Shown here: positions 17,102 to 24,873 of the stretch, one piece after another
Position numbering within the stretch: position 1 is the stretch's first letter
Layout: each line of letters opens with the position of its first letter
Source of the DNA: Chryseobacterium sp. SSA4.19
Lineage (GTDB): Bacteria > Bacteroidota > Bacteroidia > Flavobacteriales > Weeksellaceae
DNA length: 64,000 nt
Assembly (NCBI RefSeq): GCF_022601875.1
Contig: NZ_JAKVIP010000011.1
Location: 62,001-126,000, forward strand
Direction: 5' to 3'
The notes under the pieces: generated by a model
What the model saw: the letters and a program-made list of their open reading frames with translations, nothing else
Database searches by the model: none
Told to the model about the DNA's origin: nothing
Position numbers and translations under genes: made by a program

Positions 17102-17611
17102 ATGAAAAAATTACTATTATTAGGTGCTTTTGCACTTTTAGGAGGTGTTGCGCAGGCACAAGAAGGATTCAGATTGGGAGGCCATATCGGTGCTCCGCTG
17201 GGTGATGCTTCAGATGCGGCAAGCGTTACGTTAGGTATAGATGCCGCTTATATGTGGAATATTACCAAAGGTCTGGACATCGGTGCAACCACAGGATATT
17301 CGCATTTTTTCGGGAAAGACAGGTTTGAAGATTTTGGTTTTGTGCCTATTGCAGCATCAGGAAAATACACGTTTGCTAAAATTCCTCTGTTTGTAGGCCT
17401 GGACCTCGGAGCAGCAATTTCTACCAAAAATTATATCAACAGCGGTTTATATGTAGCACCAAGGGTAGGTTATCAGATGAAAAAGGCAGAATTATATATA
17501 GGCTTCCAAAATGTAAGCAGCAAATATAAGAATCGTGACTTTTACTGGGATCGTAATGACCGGTTTAGCTTCGGCGCAATCAACTTTGGCGCTAATTTCT
17601 TCTTAAATTAA
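17102..17611 (+). CDS. Outer-membrane beta-barrel protein
   Basis: 169 aa. Signal peptide MKKLLLLGAFALLGGVAQAQ, then amphipathic strands such as GFRLGGHIGAPLGDASDAAS, LGIDAAYMWNITKGLDIGAT and FVGLDLGAAISTKNYINSGL, ending FSFGAINFGANFFLN with a C-terminal Asn rather than Phe. Size fits an 8-stranded barrel. It differs from the next two genes in sequence, so the array contains more than one subfamily. Own terminator on both sides, so expressed separately. Confidence 0.82.
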   Translation: MKKLLLLGAFALLGGVAQAQEGFRLGGHIGAPLGDASDAASVTLGIDAAYMWNITKGLDIGATTGYSHFFGKDRFEDFGFVPIAASGKYTFAKIPLFVGLDLGAAISTKNYINSGLYVAPRVGYQMKKAELYIGFQNVSSKYKNRDFYWDRNDRFSFGAINFGANFFLN

Positions 17612-17635
17612 GATTTTTAAAAATCAACTATATTT

Positions 17636-17664
17636 AACTCCGATTGAAAAATTGGAGTTTTTTT
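17636..17664 (+). terminator. Terminator after the second OM barrel gene
   Basis: 10-bp stem AACTCCGATT / AATTGGAGTT, one G-T pair, followed by TTTTT. Confidence 0.8.
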
Positions 17665-17761
17665 ATTCAAAATTTTGTGAAAACGGTAAGAACTCTTATT
17701 TAATAATTTTTTTAGTCGGAAATTGCTAATAATTTTCACTGATATTAATCACATTAACAAA

Positions 17762-17794
17762 TTGTAATACTACCACGGCATCAGAGTAAATTTG
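17762..17794 (+). promoter_or_regulatory. Promoter of the third OM barrel gene
   Basis: TTG (17762-17764), 22-nt spacer, TAAATTTG (17787-17794), 29 nt before the ATG. Confidence 0.7.
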
Positions 17795-17823
17795 TTCTCA
17801 GAAAGTATTAAATTTTTAATAAA

Positions 17824-18480
17824 ATGAAAAAAGTATTATTAGCAGGTGCTGTTGCACTATTCGGTTTATCTAATGCTCAAATTGCTAAAGGAACAGCGTA
17901 TTTGTCAGGTTCTGTTCAATATTCTCAAGTAGAGAAAAATAATGGTAATAATAAAACAGAAAAATTCAATGTTTTACCAACTGTAGGGTATTTCGTAGGA
18001 ACAAACTTAGCAGTAGGTTTAGGAATTGGATATCAAACTGAAAAAGTTACTAATATTAATACAACTTTACTTCCAAGTACTACAATAGTATCTACTAACG
18101 AAACTAAAACACCGGCTTTTGTTGTTGCTCCTTTTGTAAGAAAATATTGGACTTTAGGAGATAAATTATACATCTTTGGACAATTAGCAGTGCCAATGGA
18201 GTTTGGGAAAACTGAAGTTGAAAACAGTACTGTTGCTACATCAGGTTCTACAACTTCTACAACAACAAATTCTACTGAAGCTAAATACACTCAAGTTGGT
18301 GTTACTGTAAAACCAGGTTTAGATTATTTCTTAAACAAAAACTGGTCTATTGAAGCTACAATCGGAGAATTTGGTTATAGCAATTATAAGCCAAAAGAAG
18401 GTGATGCAACTAACAATTATAACTTCGGCTTAAACTTATCTTCTGTAACATTCGGAGTTAAGTATGTATTTGCCAAATAA
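17824..18480 (+). CDS. Outer-membrane beta-barrel protein
   Basis: 218 aa. Signal peptide MKKVLLAGAVALFGLSNAQ. Barrel strands include FNVLPTVGYFVGTNLAVGLG, VVAPFVRKYWTLGDKLYIFG and the C-terminal LNLSSVTFGVKYVFAK. It is a close paralogue of the next gene, sharing APFVRKYW, LYIFGQL.VPMEFGK and the whole last strand. A low-complexity Ser/Thr loop (residues about 138-156) marks the least conserved external loop. Codons are strikingly A/T-ending compared with neighbours and the promoter is near consensus, which fits high expression. Function unknown. Confidence 0.83.
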   Translation: MKKVLLAGAVALFGLSNAQIAKGTAYLSGSVQYSQVEKNNGNNKTEKFNVLPTVGYFVGTNLAVGLGIGYQTEKVTNINTTLLPSTTIVSTNETKTPAFVVAPFVRKYWTLGDKLYIFGQLAVPMEFGKTEVENSTVATSGSTTSTTTNSTEAKYTQVGVTVKPGLDYFLNKNWSIEATIGEFGYSNYKPKEGDATNNYNFGLNLSSVTFGVKYVFAK

Positions 18481-18502
18481 TAAACAAAGCATATCAAGCA
18501 AG

Positions 18503-18534
18503 AAAGCCCTCAGTTCATGACTCTGGGCTTTTTT
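18503..18534 (+). terminator. Terminator after the third OM barrel gene
   Basis: AAAGCCC / GGGCTTT stem with an interrupted inner extension, followed by TTTT. Confidence 0.75.
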
Positions 18535-18559
18535 GCTTACTATAAATTAAACTAAGATC

Positions 18560-19231
18560 ATGAAAAAACTAATATTTGCCATTTTGACTGTACTTTTCAG
18601 TCTTTCAAATGCTCAGATTAACAGAGGAACTATCTATGTGTCCGGACAGTTGAATTATTCTAAGGAAGAAAATAAAGAAAATCTACATTATAATGAACAA
18701 AATTTCCAGATAATTCCTACGGTAGGTGTATTTGTTGCACCCAACTTAGTTCTGGGAACGGGTTTAGGATATAAGTATAGCAAACGGGATTACTTTCAGA
18801 CCTATAACAATGAGTCCTTTTTTACTACTATCGATTATACAGGAAAAACCAATACTATTGTAATAGCTCCTTTTGTTAGAAAATACTGGAATCTTTCAGA
18901 TAATCTGTATATTTTCGGGCAGCTTGAAGTGCCAATGGAATTCGGTAAACTTAATCAGGAGGCTGATGTATTAAATGTTTCTGAGATGTATGGGATTTAT
19001 GATCTGCAAAAACTTTCGATTGAAAGAAAATACACTTCCATCGGAATACATATAAAGCCCGGCTTTGATTATTTTCTGAATAAAAACTGGTCGCTAGAGG
19101 CTACGTTAGGCGAGTTTGGATATAAGGAAATAAAATATAAAGATGTAGATGATGATTATAGCAGGAACTATAATTTCGGGTTAAACCTTTCTTCTGTAAC
19201 TTTCGGAGTAAAGTATATTCTTGCCAAATAA
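18560..19231 (+). CDS. Outer-membrane beta-barrel protein, paralogue of the preceding gene
   Basis: 223 aa. Signal peptide of about 18 residues ending LSNAQ. Shares with the preceding protein FQIIPTVGVFVAPNLVLGTG, VIAPFVRKYWNLSDNLYIFG, VPMEFGKLN, IKPGFDYFLNKNWSLEATLG and the terminal strand. The loops differ, so this is a diverged duplication rather than a recent one. No separate promoter is evident in the 79-bp gap, which is largely taken up by the terminator; read-through or a weak promoter is possible. Confidence 0.83.
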   Translation: MKKLIFAILTVLFSLSNAQINRGTIYVSGQLNYSKEENKENLHYNEQNFQIIPTVGVFVAPNLVLGTGLGYKYSKRDYFQTYNNESFFTTIDYTGKTNTIVIAPFVRKYWNLSDNLYIFGQLEVPMEFGKLNQEADVLNVSEMYGIYDLQKLSIERKYTSIGIHIKPGFDYFLNKNWSLEATLGEFGYKEIKYKDVDDDYSRNYNFGLNLSSVTFGVKYILAK

Positions 19232-19262
19232 ATTAAGATTGAAATTATTTAAATAAATAACT

Positions 19263-19913
19263 ATGAAAAAATTATTAGCAGTAGCAGGTGTGGTAGCACT
19301 ATTCGGATTTTCTAATGCTCAAATGACTAAAGGCGACTGGGTAATCAGTGGAAATACAGGGATTGGCTTCAACAGTATGAATACCAATACAAAAGTAAAC
19401 GGAACAAAATATGACGAAACTAAAGTAAGTTCATTTTCTGTTACTCCGTCTGTCGGATATTTTGTTATTGATGGATTGGCAGTAGGAATTGATTTAGGCT
19501 TCAACAGCAGTACAACTAAACAAAATAAAAATAAGGTTACAGTTTCTTCATTCTCTGTTATGCCGACGGCCACTTATTATTTTCAGACGGGCAGCAAATT
19601 TATCCCGTTTTTAGGAGCAGGTATCGGATACTCTACAAACAAAGTAAAATATAACTTTGGTGATCTTATTGTTGATCCTATTCTTTTAGCGGATGCCGAA
19701 TCAACAACAGATGGTTTAGCCTGGAAAGCAAAAGGAGGCATTACGTATATGGCAACTCAGTCTTTAGGGATTAACCTGGGGCTTGGATTTGATCAGTTTT
19801 CCAACAAAGAAACGTATTCGGGAATTGATTACAAAACGACCAGAAGTAATTTTGGTGTTAGCGTAGGGTTCTCTTATTTTATCAAAAGTAAAGCTGAGAA
19901 ATCTGATAAATAA
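19263..19913 (+). CDS. Outer-membrane beta-barrel protein
   Basis: 216 aa. Signal peptide MKKLLAVAGVVALFGFSNAQ. Strands: GDWVISGNTGIGFNSMNTNT, SFSVTPSVGYFVIDGLAVGI, FIPFLGAGIGYSTNKVKYNF and near-terminal FGVSVGFSYFIK, followed by a charged tail (KSKAEKSDK) instead of a terminal aromatic. It is the fourth barrel in the array, 31 bp after the third-type pair, probably co-transcribed with 18560-19231. Fits the porin-family outer membrane group; cargo unknown. Confidence 0.83.
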   Translation: MKKLLAVAGVVALFGFSNAQMTKGDWVISGNTGIGFNSMNTNTKVNGTKYDETKVSSFSVTPSVGYFVIDGLAVGIDLGFNSSTTKQNKNKVTVSSFSVMPTATYYFQTGSKFIPFLGAGIGYSTNKVKYNFGDLIVDPILLADAESTTDGLAWKAKGGITYMATQSLGINLGLGFDQFSNKETYSGIDYKTTRSNFGVSVGFSYFIKSKAEKSDK

Positions 19914-19934
19914 GCAATTATTTTTAGAAAAAAT

Positions 19935-19966
19935 AAATCCGGCTCATTTTATATAAGCCGGATTTT
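19935..19966 (+). terminator. Terminator ending the OM barrel array
   Basis: 10-bp stem AAATCCGGCT / AGCCGGATTT followed by TATATT; it also lies downstream of the convergent TM2 gene. Confidence 0.8.
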
Positions 19967-19990
19967 ATATTACCTATTAAAGTATTATTA

Positions 19991-20263
19991 TTAAAACCAT
20001 TCTTTCTGGTTATGAACATAGGTTCTGTCGAATTCTTCATCAGATTTGGTCAGGTAAATAATTCCTTCAATAAATCCGACAATCCCGACAATCCCACAGC
20101 TTACCAAACCTAAAATCAATTGGATGACTGCAGTCTTTGTATATCCCAGATAGAACTTATGAATTGCAAAAGTTCCCAGCAATATCCCTAATATCCCGGC
20201 AACTACTTTTTTTTCTGATCTATAAGGCTGGAGGTAATTGCCCTGTTTTTCATTAATTTCCAT
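19991..20263 (-). CDS. TM2-domain membrane protein
   Basis: 90 aa. Residues about 18-75 hold two transmembrane helices joined by a tight turn: KKVVAGILGILLGTFAIHKF, YLGYTKTAVIQLILGLVSCG and IVGIVGFIEGIIYL. The HKFYLGY block is the TM2 signature. These are small inner-membrane proteins of unknown role in bacteria. 29 bp downstream of ffh on the same strand and probably part of its transcript. Confidence 0.88.
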   Translation of the reverse strand: MEINEKQGNYLQPYRSEKKVVAGILGILLGTFAIHKFYLGYTKTAVIQLILGLVSCGIVGIVGFIEGIIYLTKSDEEFDRTYVHNQKEWF

Positions 20264-20292
20264 ATTGTAATTTTTTAGTGTTTAATTGATGT

Positions 20293-21654
20293 TTATTTCC
20301 CGAACATTCCGCCCATTCCAGGCATATTCGGCATTTTGCTCATCATCTGCATCATCTGTTTTCCCTGAGGTCCCTGCATCATTTTCATCATTTTTCCCAT
20401 TTGGTCAAACTGTTTCATCAATGCATTGACATCTTCAATTTTTCTTCCTGCCCCTTTGGCAATCCTGTTTTTTCTCTGGGTATTGATAATGGAAGGTCTT
20501 CTTCTTTCGTCAGGAGTCATGGAATGGATGATTGCTTCAATATGTTTAAAGGCATCATCACTGATTTCCACGTCTTTGATCGCTTTTCCCACACCCGGAA
20601 TCATCCCCATCAGATCCTTCATATTACCCATCTTTTTAATCTGGTTGATCTGTTTAAGGAAATCATCAAAACCGAATTCGTTTTTAGCGATTTTTTTGTG
20701 AAGCTTTTTAGCCTCTTCTTCGTCAAACTGCTCCTGGGCTCTTTCTACCAGGGAAACAACGTCCCCCATTCCTAAGATCCTGTCTGCCATCCTTTCCGGA
20801 TAGAAAAGGTCCAAAGCTTCCATTTTTTCACCAGTGGAAATAAATTTAATCGGCTTTTCAACAACAGAACGGATCGTCAGGGCAGCTCCACCTCGCGTAT
20901 CACCGTCTAATTTTGTCAGCACAACACCGTCAAAATTTAAGGTATCGTTAAAGGCTTTTGCGGTATTCACGGCATCCTGACCTGTCATGGAATCCACAAC
21001 GAATAAAGTTTCATTCGGTTTAATCACAGAGTGAACGGTTTTGATTTCGTTCATCATCTGCTCATCAACTGCAAGACGGCCTGCTGTATCTACGATCACC
21101 ACATCGTGGCCATTTGACTTTGCAAAATTAATGGCATTTTCAGCAATCGCAGCAGGATCTTTAGAATCTTCTTCAGTAAAAACAGGAACTCCGATCTGCC
21201 CTCCCAAAACTTTTAGCTGGTCAATTGCAGCAGGACGGTATACGTCACAGGCTACCAATAAAGGTTTTTTAGTTCTTTTTGTTTTTAAATAATGAGCCAG
21301 TTTCCCTGAAAAAGTTGTTTTCCCGGAACCCTGAAGTCCCGCAATGAGGATCACAGAGGGTTTTCCTGAAAGATTAATACCTTCCTGGGAACCTCCCATC
21401 AGATCTACCAGTTCGTCGTGAACAATTTTCGTCATCAGCTGTCCCGGAGTCAGCGAAGTCAGAACATCCTGTCCCAACGCTTTATCCTGAACCCTTTTCG
21501 TAAGATCTTTGGCCACTTTATAATTAACATCGGCATCCACCAATGCTCTACGAATCTCTTTTACGGTTTCCGCAACATTGATTTCCGTGATTTTTCCTCT
21601 TCCGGAAATATTGTGAAGCGCCTTGTCTAATTTATCCTGTAAGCTATTAAACAT
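20293..21654 (-). CDS. ffh: Signal recognition particle protein Ffh
   Basis: 453 aa. GTPase that binds 4.5S RNA and signal sequences and targets ribosomes to FtsY. N domain 1-90; G domain with G1 AGLQGSGKTT (105-114), then DVYRPAAIDQL, DTAGRL and TKLDGD, all standard SRP GTPase boxes. The M domain ends with the Met/Gly-rich tail MMKMMQGPQGKQMMQMMSKM. No ftsY or 4.5S RNA gene is seen near it. A TATTTTTG element on the reverse strand 23 nt upstream is the likely promoter. Confidence 0.97.
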   Translation of the reverse strand: MFNSLQDKLDKALHNISGRGKITEINVAETVKEIRRALVDADVNYKVAKDLTKRVQDKALGQDVLTSLTPGQLMTKIVHDELVDLMGGSQEGINLSGKPSVILIAGLQGSGKTTFSGKLAHYLKTKRTKKPLLVACDVYRPAAIDQLKVLGGQIGVPVFTEEDSKDPAAIAENAINFAKSNGHDVVIVDTAGRLAVDEQMMNEIKTVHSVIKPNETLFVVDSMTGQDAVNTAKAFNDTLNFDGVVLTKLDGDTRGGAALTIRSVVEKPIKFISTGEKMEALDLFYPERMADRILGMGDVVSLVERAQEQFDEEEAKKLHKKIAKNEFGFDDFLKQINQIKKMGNMKDLMGMIPGVGKAIKDVEISDDAFKHIEAIIHSMTPDERRRPSIINTQRKNRIAKGAGRKIEDVNALMKQFDQMGKMMKMMQGPQGKQMMQMMSKMPNMPGMGGMFGK

Positions 21655-21677
21655 ATGTATTGTAAATTATAAGTGTG

Positions 21678-21685
21678 CAAAAATA
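21678..21685 (-). promoter_or_regulatory. -7 promoter element of ffh
   Basis: Reverse-strand TATTTTTG, 23 nt before the ATG at 21654. Confidence 0.5.
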
Positions 21686-21744
21686 AGGAATTTTTAGAAT
21701 ATCTGAGTCTTCTATACGTAATAATATATAGTAGGAAAAGATTA

Positions 21745-21832
21745 ATCGGATGATAAAAATCAAATGATGCCGTAATCCGATATAAAAAGTATATTTTTGT
21801 GACACTTAAAATAAGCCTAATGGATGTTAGGC
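21745..21832. promoter_or_regulatory. Control region upstream of the atp genes
   Basis: Contains an inverted repeat ATCGGAT (21745-21751) / ATCCGAT (21775-21781), a -7 element TATTTTTG (21792-21799), and in the predicted leader a hairpin GCCTAA-tggatg-TTAGGC (21815-21832) ending 16 nt before the ATG at 21849. The arms of the first repeat sit where a repressor or activator of this promoter would bind. Roles are inferred from position. Confidence 0.5.
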
Positions 21833-21848
21833 AGAATAAATAAAACAT

Positions 21849-22220
21849 ATGAAAGTTAATCCGAATATTTTAGTCACTCTACTGTTCTTTTTGACATTTC
21901 TTATCCATTTCTCTCTATGGAAATTTGTTTTTCATCTGGATGAAATGGTGATTGTGAGGTTTTATCTTTTTCTGAGCATCATGTTTATGATAATGATTAC
22001 TTTGGTTATTTTAATACATAAAACAGTTCCTCAGTTTTTAGGTATGTCTTTAATAGGTCTGATTCTTTTAAAATTCGGTTTAATGTATCTGATCAGGAAA
22101 AAGCTGAATTTTGAATTGATTCCGGGTTATAAATTCCACTTTATCATTCCGTATTTTGTGTTGACGACACTTCTTACTTATTATGCAATCAGGCTTATCA
22201 ATCATGATAAAAAACAGTAA
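21849..22220 (+). CDS. Small membrane protein at the head of the ATP synthase genes
   Basis: 123 aa with four predicted transmembrane helices (about 7-27, 34-56, 62-80, 94-116) and a charged end. I recognise it only as the small hydrophobic protein that flavobacteria carry just before atpB (possibly the DUF6168 group); its place matches that of AtpI-type assembly factors in other bacteria, but no AtpI motif is visible. 59 bp upstream of atpB, with a separate atpB promoter in the gap. Confidence 0.7.
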   Translation: MKVNPNILVTLLFFLTFLIHFSLWKFVFHLDEMVIVRFYLFLSIMFMIMITLVILIHKTVPQFLGMSLIGLILLKFGLMYLIRKKLNFELIPGYKFHFIIPYFVLTTLLTYYAIRLINHDKKQ

Positions 22221-22229
22221 AATTATTTA

Positions 22230-22258
22230 TTGAAACTAGAAAAAAAATTATATTTTTG
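22230..22258 (+). promoter_or_regulatory. Promoter of atpB and downstream atp genes
   Basis: TTG (22230-22232), 18-nt spacer, TATTTTTG (22251-22258). The ATG at 22280 is 21 nt beyond, which argues against the in-frame TTG start at 22256 inside the element. Confidence 0.75.
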
Positions 22259-22279
22259 CACAACGAAAAAAACCTATCA

Positions 22280-23377
22280 ATGTTTAAGAAATTCGCAGTT
22301 TTATTCTACAGTATTTTTGTATTAAGTTTAGTCTCTGCACAACATGGTGAAGCAACAGCTGAAGCCGTTCCTGCTAAAGAGCTTTCAGAGAAAGACAAAG
22401 TAACTAAAGAAAACAAGGAGTTCATCGATCATCACTTGTTGGATGCACACGATTTTACATTGATGGTGGATAAAGAAGGTCATCACATCGGTTTTCCGCT
22501 TCCTGTTATTTTTTATGATAACGGTTTTCATTCTTTCATGAGCAGCAAGGAAGGTTTTATGCATGGAGAACCAACGAAAGTTGATGGAAATTTCTACAAG
22601 CTTCATCACGAAAAAATTTATAAAACGGATGCTAACGGAACATTGAATTTAGGTAAAGACGGACATCCTACCAATGAGAAACCGCTGGATCTTTCTATTA
22701 CGAAAAGTGTTCTTATCATCTTAATAACATCGATTTTTATGTTGTTATTGTTTACAGGAATGGCAAGATCTTATAAAAAATCTCAGGTTCCTACCGGAGT
22801 AGCAAGATTTTTAGAGCCTTTGGTTATTTTCGTAAGAGATGAAGTAGCAATTCCAAACATCGGTCATAAGTATAAAAGATTCATGGGGTATTTGTTAACG
22901 GTATTCTTCTTTATCTTATTTTTGAACGTATTAGGATTAATGCCTTTCGGAATTAATGTTACCGGTAATATTACTATGACATTTTTCCTGGCAATCCTTA
23001 CTTACTTAATCACAACATTCTCTGCTAATAAAGATTATTGGAAGCATATCTTCTGGATGCCTGGAGTACCAGTTCCAATGAAGTTTATTATGTTGCCTAT
23101 TGAATTGTTAGGGACTATTACGAAACCTTTTGCATTAATGATTCGTCTTTTCGCTAACATGACAGCAGGACACATTGTTGTAATGACTTTGATCGGTTCC
23201 ATTTATATCTTTAATAACTGGATCGCTGGAGTAGCATTTCCGTTCTTAACATTGGTAATTTATTTACTTGAGGTATTGGTAGCATTCTTACAGGCATATA
23301 TCTTTACCATGTTGTCCGCTTTGTTTATCGGAATGGCAGTAGAAGAACATGAACATGAACATCATTCAGCTCATTAA
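22280..23377 (+). CDS. atpB: ATP synthase F0 subunit a
   Basis: 365 aa from the ATG at 22280. Membrane stator channel subunit for proton entry to the c-ring. It has a signal peptide (MFKKFAVLFYSIFVLSLVSA) and a periplasmic His-rich extension (about 21-140), as in other Bacteroidota; the canonical subunit starts near residue 145. The essential Arg lies in ALMIRLFANMTAGH, and FLQAYIFTMLSALFIGMAV is the last helix. The acidic/His tail EEHEHEHHSAH is typical. First of atpB-E-F-H-A-G. Confidence 0.96.
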   Translation: MFKKFAVLFYSIFVLSLVSAQHGEATAEAVPAKELSEKDKVTKENKEFIDHHLLDAHDFTLMVDKEGHHIGFPLPVIFYDNGFHSFMSSKEGFMHGEPTKVDGNFYKLHHEKIYKTDANGTLNLGKDGHPTNEKPLDLSITKSVLIILITSIFMLLLFTGMARSYKKSQVPTGVARFLEPLVIFVRDEVAIPNIGHKYKRFMGYLLTVFFFILFLNVLGLMPFGINVTGNITMTFFLAILTYLITTFSANKDYWKHIFWMPGVPVPMKFIMLPIELLGTITKPFALMIRLFANMTAGHIVVMTLIGSIYIFNNWIAGVAFPFLTLVIYLLEVLVAFLQAYIFTMLSALFIGMAVEEHEHEHHSAH

Positions 23378-23428
23378 TTAGATTCGAATTTAGAATATTA
23401 ATAAAACAATTTTTTAAAATTATATATT

Positions 23429-23620
23429 ATGGAAATCCCTAGAATTATTGGTGCAGGTCTTATCGTACTTGGTGTAGGTATCGGTCTTGGTAAAATCGGA
23501 GCTGCTGCTCTTGAAGCTATCGCTAGACAGCCTGAGCAATCTGGAAAAATCCAAACTGCTATGCTTATTGCAGCTGCACTAGTTGAAGGTGTTGCATTTG
23601 CTGCGTTATTCGCATCATAA
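23429..23620 (+). CDS. atpE: ATP synthase F0 subunit c
   Basis: 63 aa, two-helix proteolipid. Helix 1 is GAGLIVLGVGIGLGKIGAAA, the polar loop ARQPEQSGK, helix 2 MLIAAALVEGVAFAALFAS with the ion-carrying Glu at about position 54. The Q/E pattern for Na+ binding is not evident, so protons are the default. Followed by a strong hairpin. Confidence 0.97.
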   Translation: MEIPRIIGAGLIVLGVGIGLGKIGAAALEAIARQPEQSGKIQTAMLIAAALVEGVAFAALFAS

Positions 23621-23633
23621 GCCAAACAAAAAG

Positions 23634-23664
23634 ACATTGTTGTAGCGGTTGGCTGCAACAATGT
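23634..23664 (+). promoter_or_regulatory. Intercistronic hairpin between atpE and atpF
   Basis: 13-bp stem ACATTGTTGTAGC / GCTGCAACAATGT (one G-T pair), loop GGTTG, beginning 13 nt after the atpE stop. It is followed by TAATTTTAAAAAAAAG, not a true T-run, so partial termination or 3'-end protection of the upstream message is more likely than full termination. Confidence 0.75.
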
Positions 23665-23705
23665 TAATTTTAAAAAAAAGTAATAATTATTTATACATTT
23701 ATATA

Positions 23706-24203
23706 ATGGAATTAATTCACCAGTTTTCATCAGGATTATTTATTATCCAAACGATTATTTTTCTAGCATTGTTATTTTTGTTAGGTAAATTTGCTTGGAA
23801 GCCTATTTTAAACTCTATTAATGAAAGAGAAACTTCTATTGTTGACGCGCTTAATCAGGCTACTTTGGCAAGAAAAGAAATGGAAACATTAAAAGAGGAT
23901 AACGAAAGAATTATCCGTGAAGCTAAAATCGAAAGAGACGCGATCCTTAAAGAAGCAAGAGAAATCAAAGATAGAATTGTAGGTGAAGCTAAAGATACTG
24001 CTAAAGCGGAAGGAGATAAATTAATCGAAGCGGCTAAGCAAACCATCAATGCTGAGAAAAATGCTGCCATGGCAGATATCAAAACTCAGATCGGTGTTTT
24101 ATCGGTGAACATTGCAGAGTCTATCTTAAAGCAAAAATTAGATAACAGCGAAGCGCAAAACGAATTAGTTCAAAATTACCTAAATAAATCTAACCTTAAC
24201 TAA
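23706..24203 (+). CDS. atpF: ATP synthase F0 subunit b
   Basis: 165 aa from the ATG at 23706 (MELIHQFSSGLFIIQTIIFL); an upstream in-frame ATG (23649) would begin within the intercistronic hairpin and is rejected. One transmembrane helix (about 9-29) followed by a long charged coiled coil (30-150) that forms the peripheral stalk to F1. LGKFAWKPILNSINERE is the family junction motif. 2-nt gap to atpH. Confidence 0.95.
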   Translation: MELIHQFSSGLFIIQTIIFLALLFLLGKFAWKPILNSINERETSIVDALNQATLARKEMETLKEDNERIIREAKIERDAILKEAREIKDRIVGEAKDTAKAEGDKLIEAAKQTINAEKNAAMADIKTQIGVLSVNIAESILKQKLDNSEAQNELVQNYLNKSNLN

Positions 24204-24205
24204 GA

Positions 24206-24745
24206 ATGCTTACATCTAAAGTAGCTAAAAGATACGCTCAGGGTTTGCTTGATTTCACTAATGAATCAGGTCAGACATCTGCTGTATTTTCTGAAATGAA
24301 AGACGTAGTGAAGTTAATGTCCCAGTCTCCTGATCTGAACAAATTCTTCATGACGCCATACATTGACAGCAAAAAGAAAGTAGAGGTAGCAAAAGAGATA
24401 TTTAAAAGTTTATCGGCTTCTTCACAGAACCTGATTACTTTAGTGATCAAACAGGGCCGTGAAAGCCAGCTGAAAAATATTGCTCAGGAATTCATCAACA
24501 AAGTAGAGGACATTAACGGCGTACAGAGAATAACTCTTACGACAGCTACTCAGCTTTCCAAAGAAAACCTGGATCAGATCCTGAAATCTACCAATCTTAT
24601 AAAAGAAGGGGCGAACTTTGATCTTAACGTAAGTGTAAAGCCTGAAATTTTGGGCGGATACATTTTAAGAGTAGGTGACCAGCAGGTAGATGCTTCCGTA
24701 AAATCCAAGCTTAATAATATTAAAAAAGATTTTCATTTAAATTAA
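24206..24745 (+). CDS. atpH: ATP synthase F1 subunit delta
   Basis: 179 aa. Links the peripheral stalk to the top of F1. N-terminal helical domain starts KVAKRYAQGLLDFTNE; the C-terminal signature near residues 140-170 reads KPEILGGYILRVGDQQVDAS. Separated from atpA by 128 bp with no clear promoter or terminator, the longest gap in the operon. Confidence 0.95.
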   Translation: MLTSKVAKRYAQGLLDFTNESGQTSAVFSEMKDVVKLMSQSPDLNKFFMTPYIDSKKKVEVAKEIFKSLSASSQNLITLVIKQGRESQLKNIAQEFINKVEDINGVQRITLTTATQLSKENLDQILKSTNLIKEGANFDLNVSVKPEILGGYILRVGDQQVDASVKSKLNNIKKDFHLN

Positions 24746-24873
24746 TCTTAGACATAGATGAAAGGTTTTATCCGGCTTTGTATAATTTAAAAATGCTGCA
24801 TAATCTGAAATACCTTTTATAATATTATTTTAGGAAGATAAAAATTATTTAAAAAAGAAAAAACAACCATACA

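Noticed and set aside
24746..24873. AAAGGT/ACCTTT pair between atpH and atpA as an attenuator
   Set aside because: Only six base pairs closing a loop of about 40 nt; not stable enough to claim.
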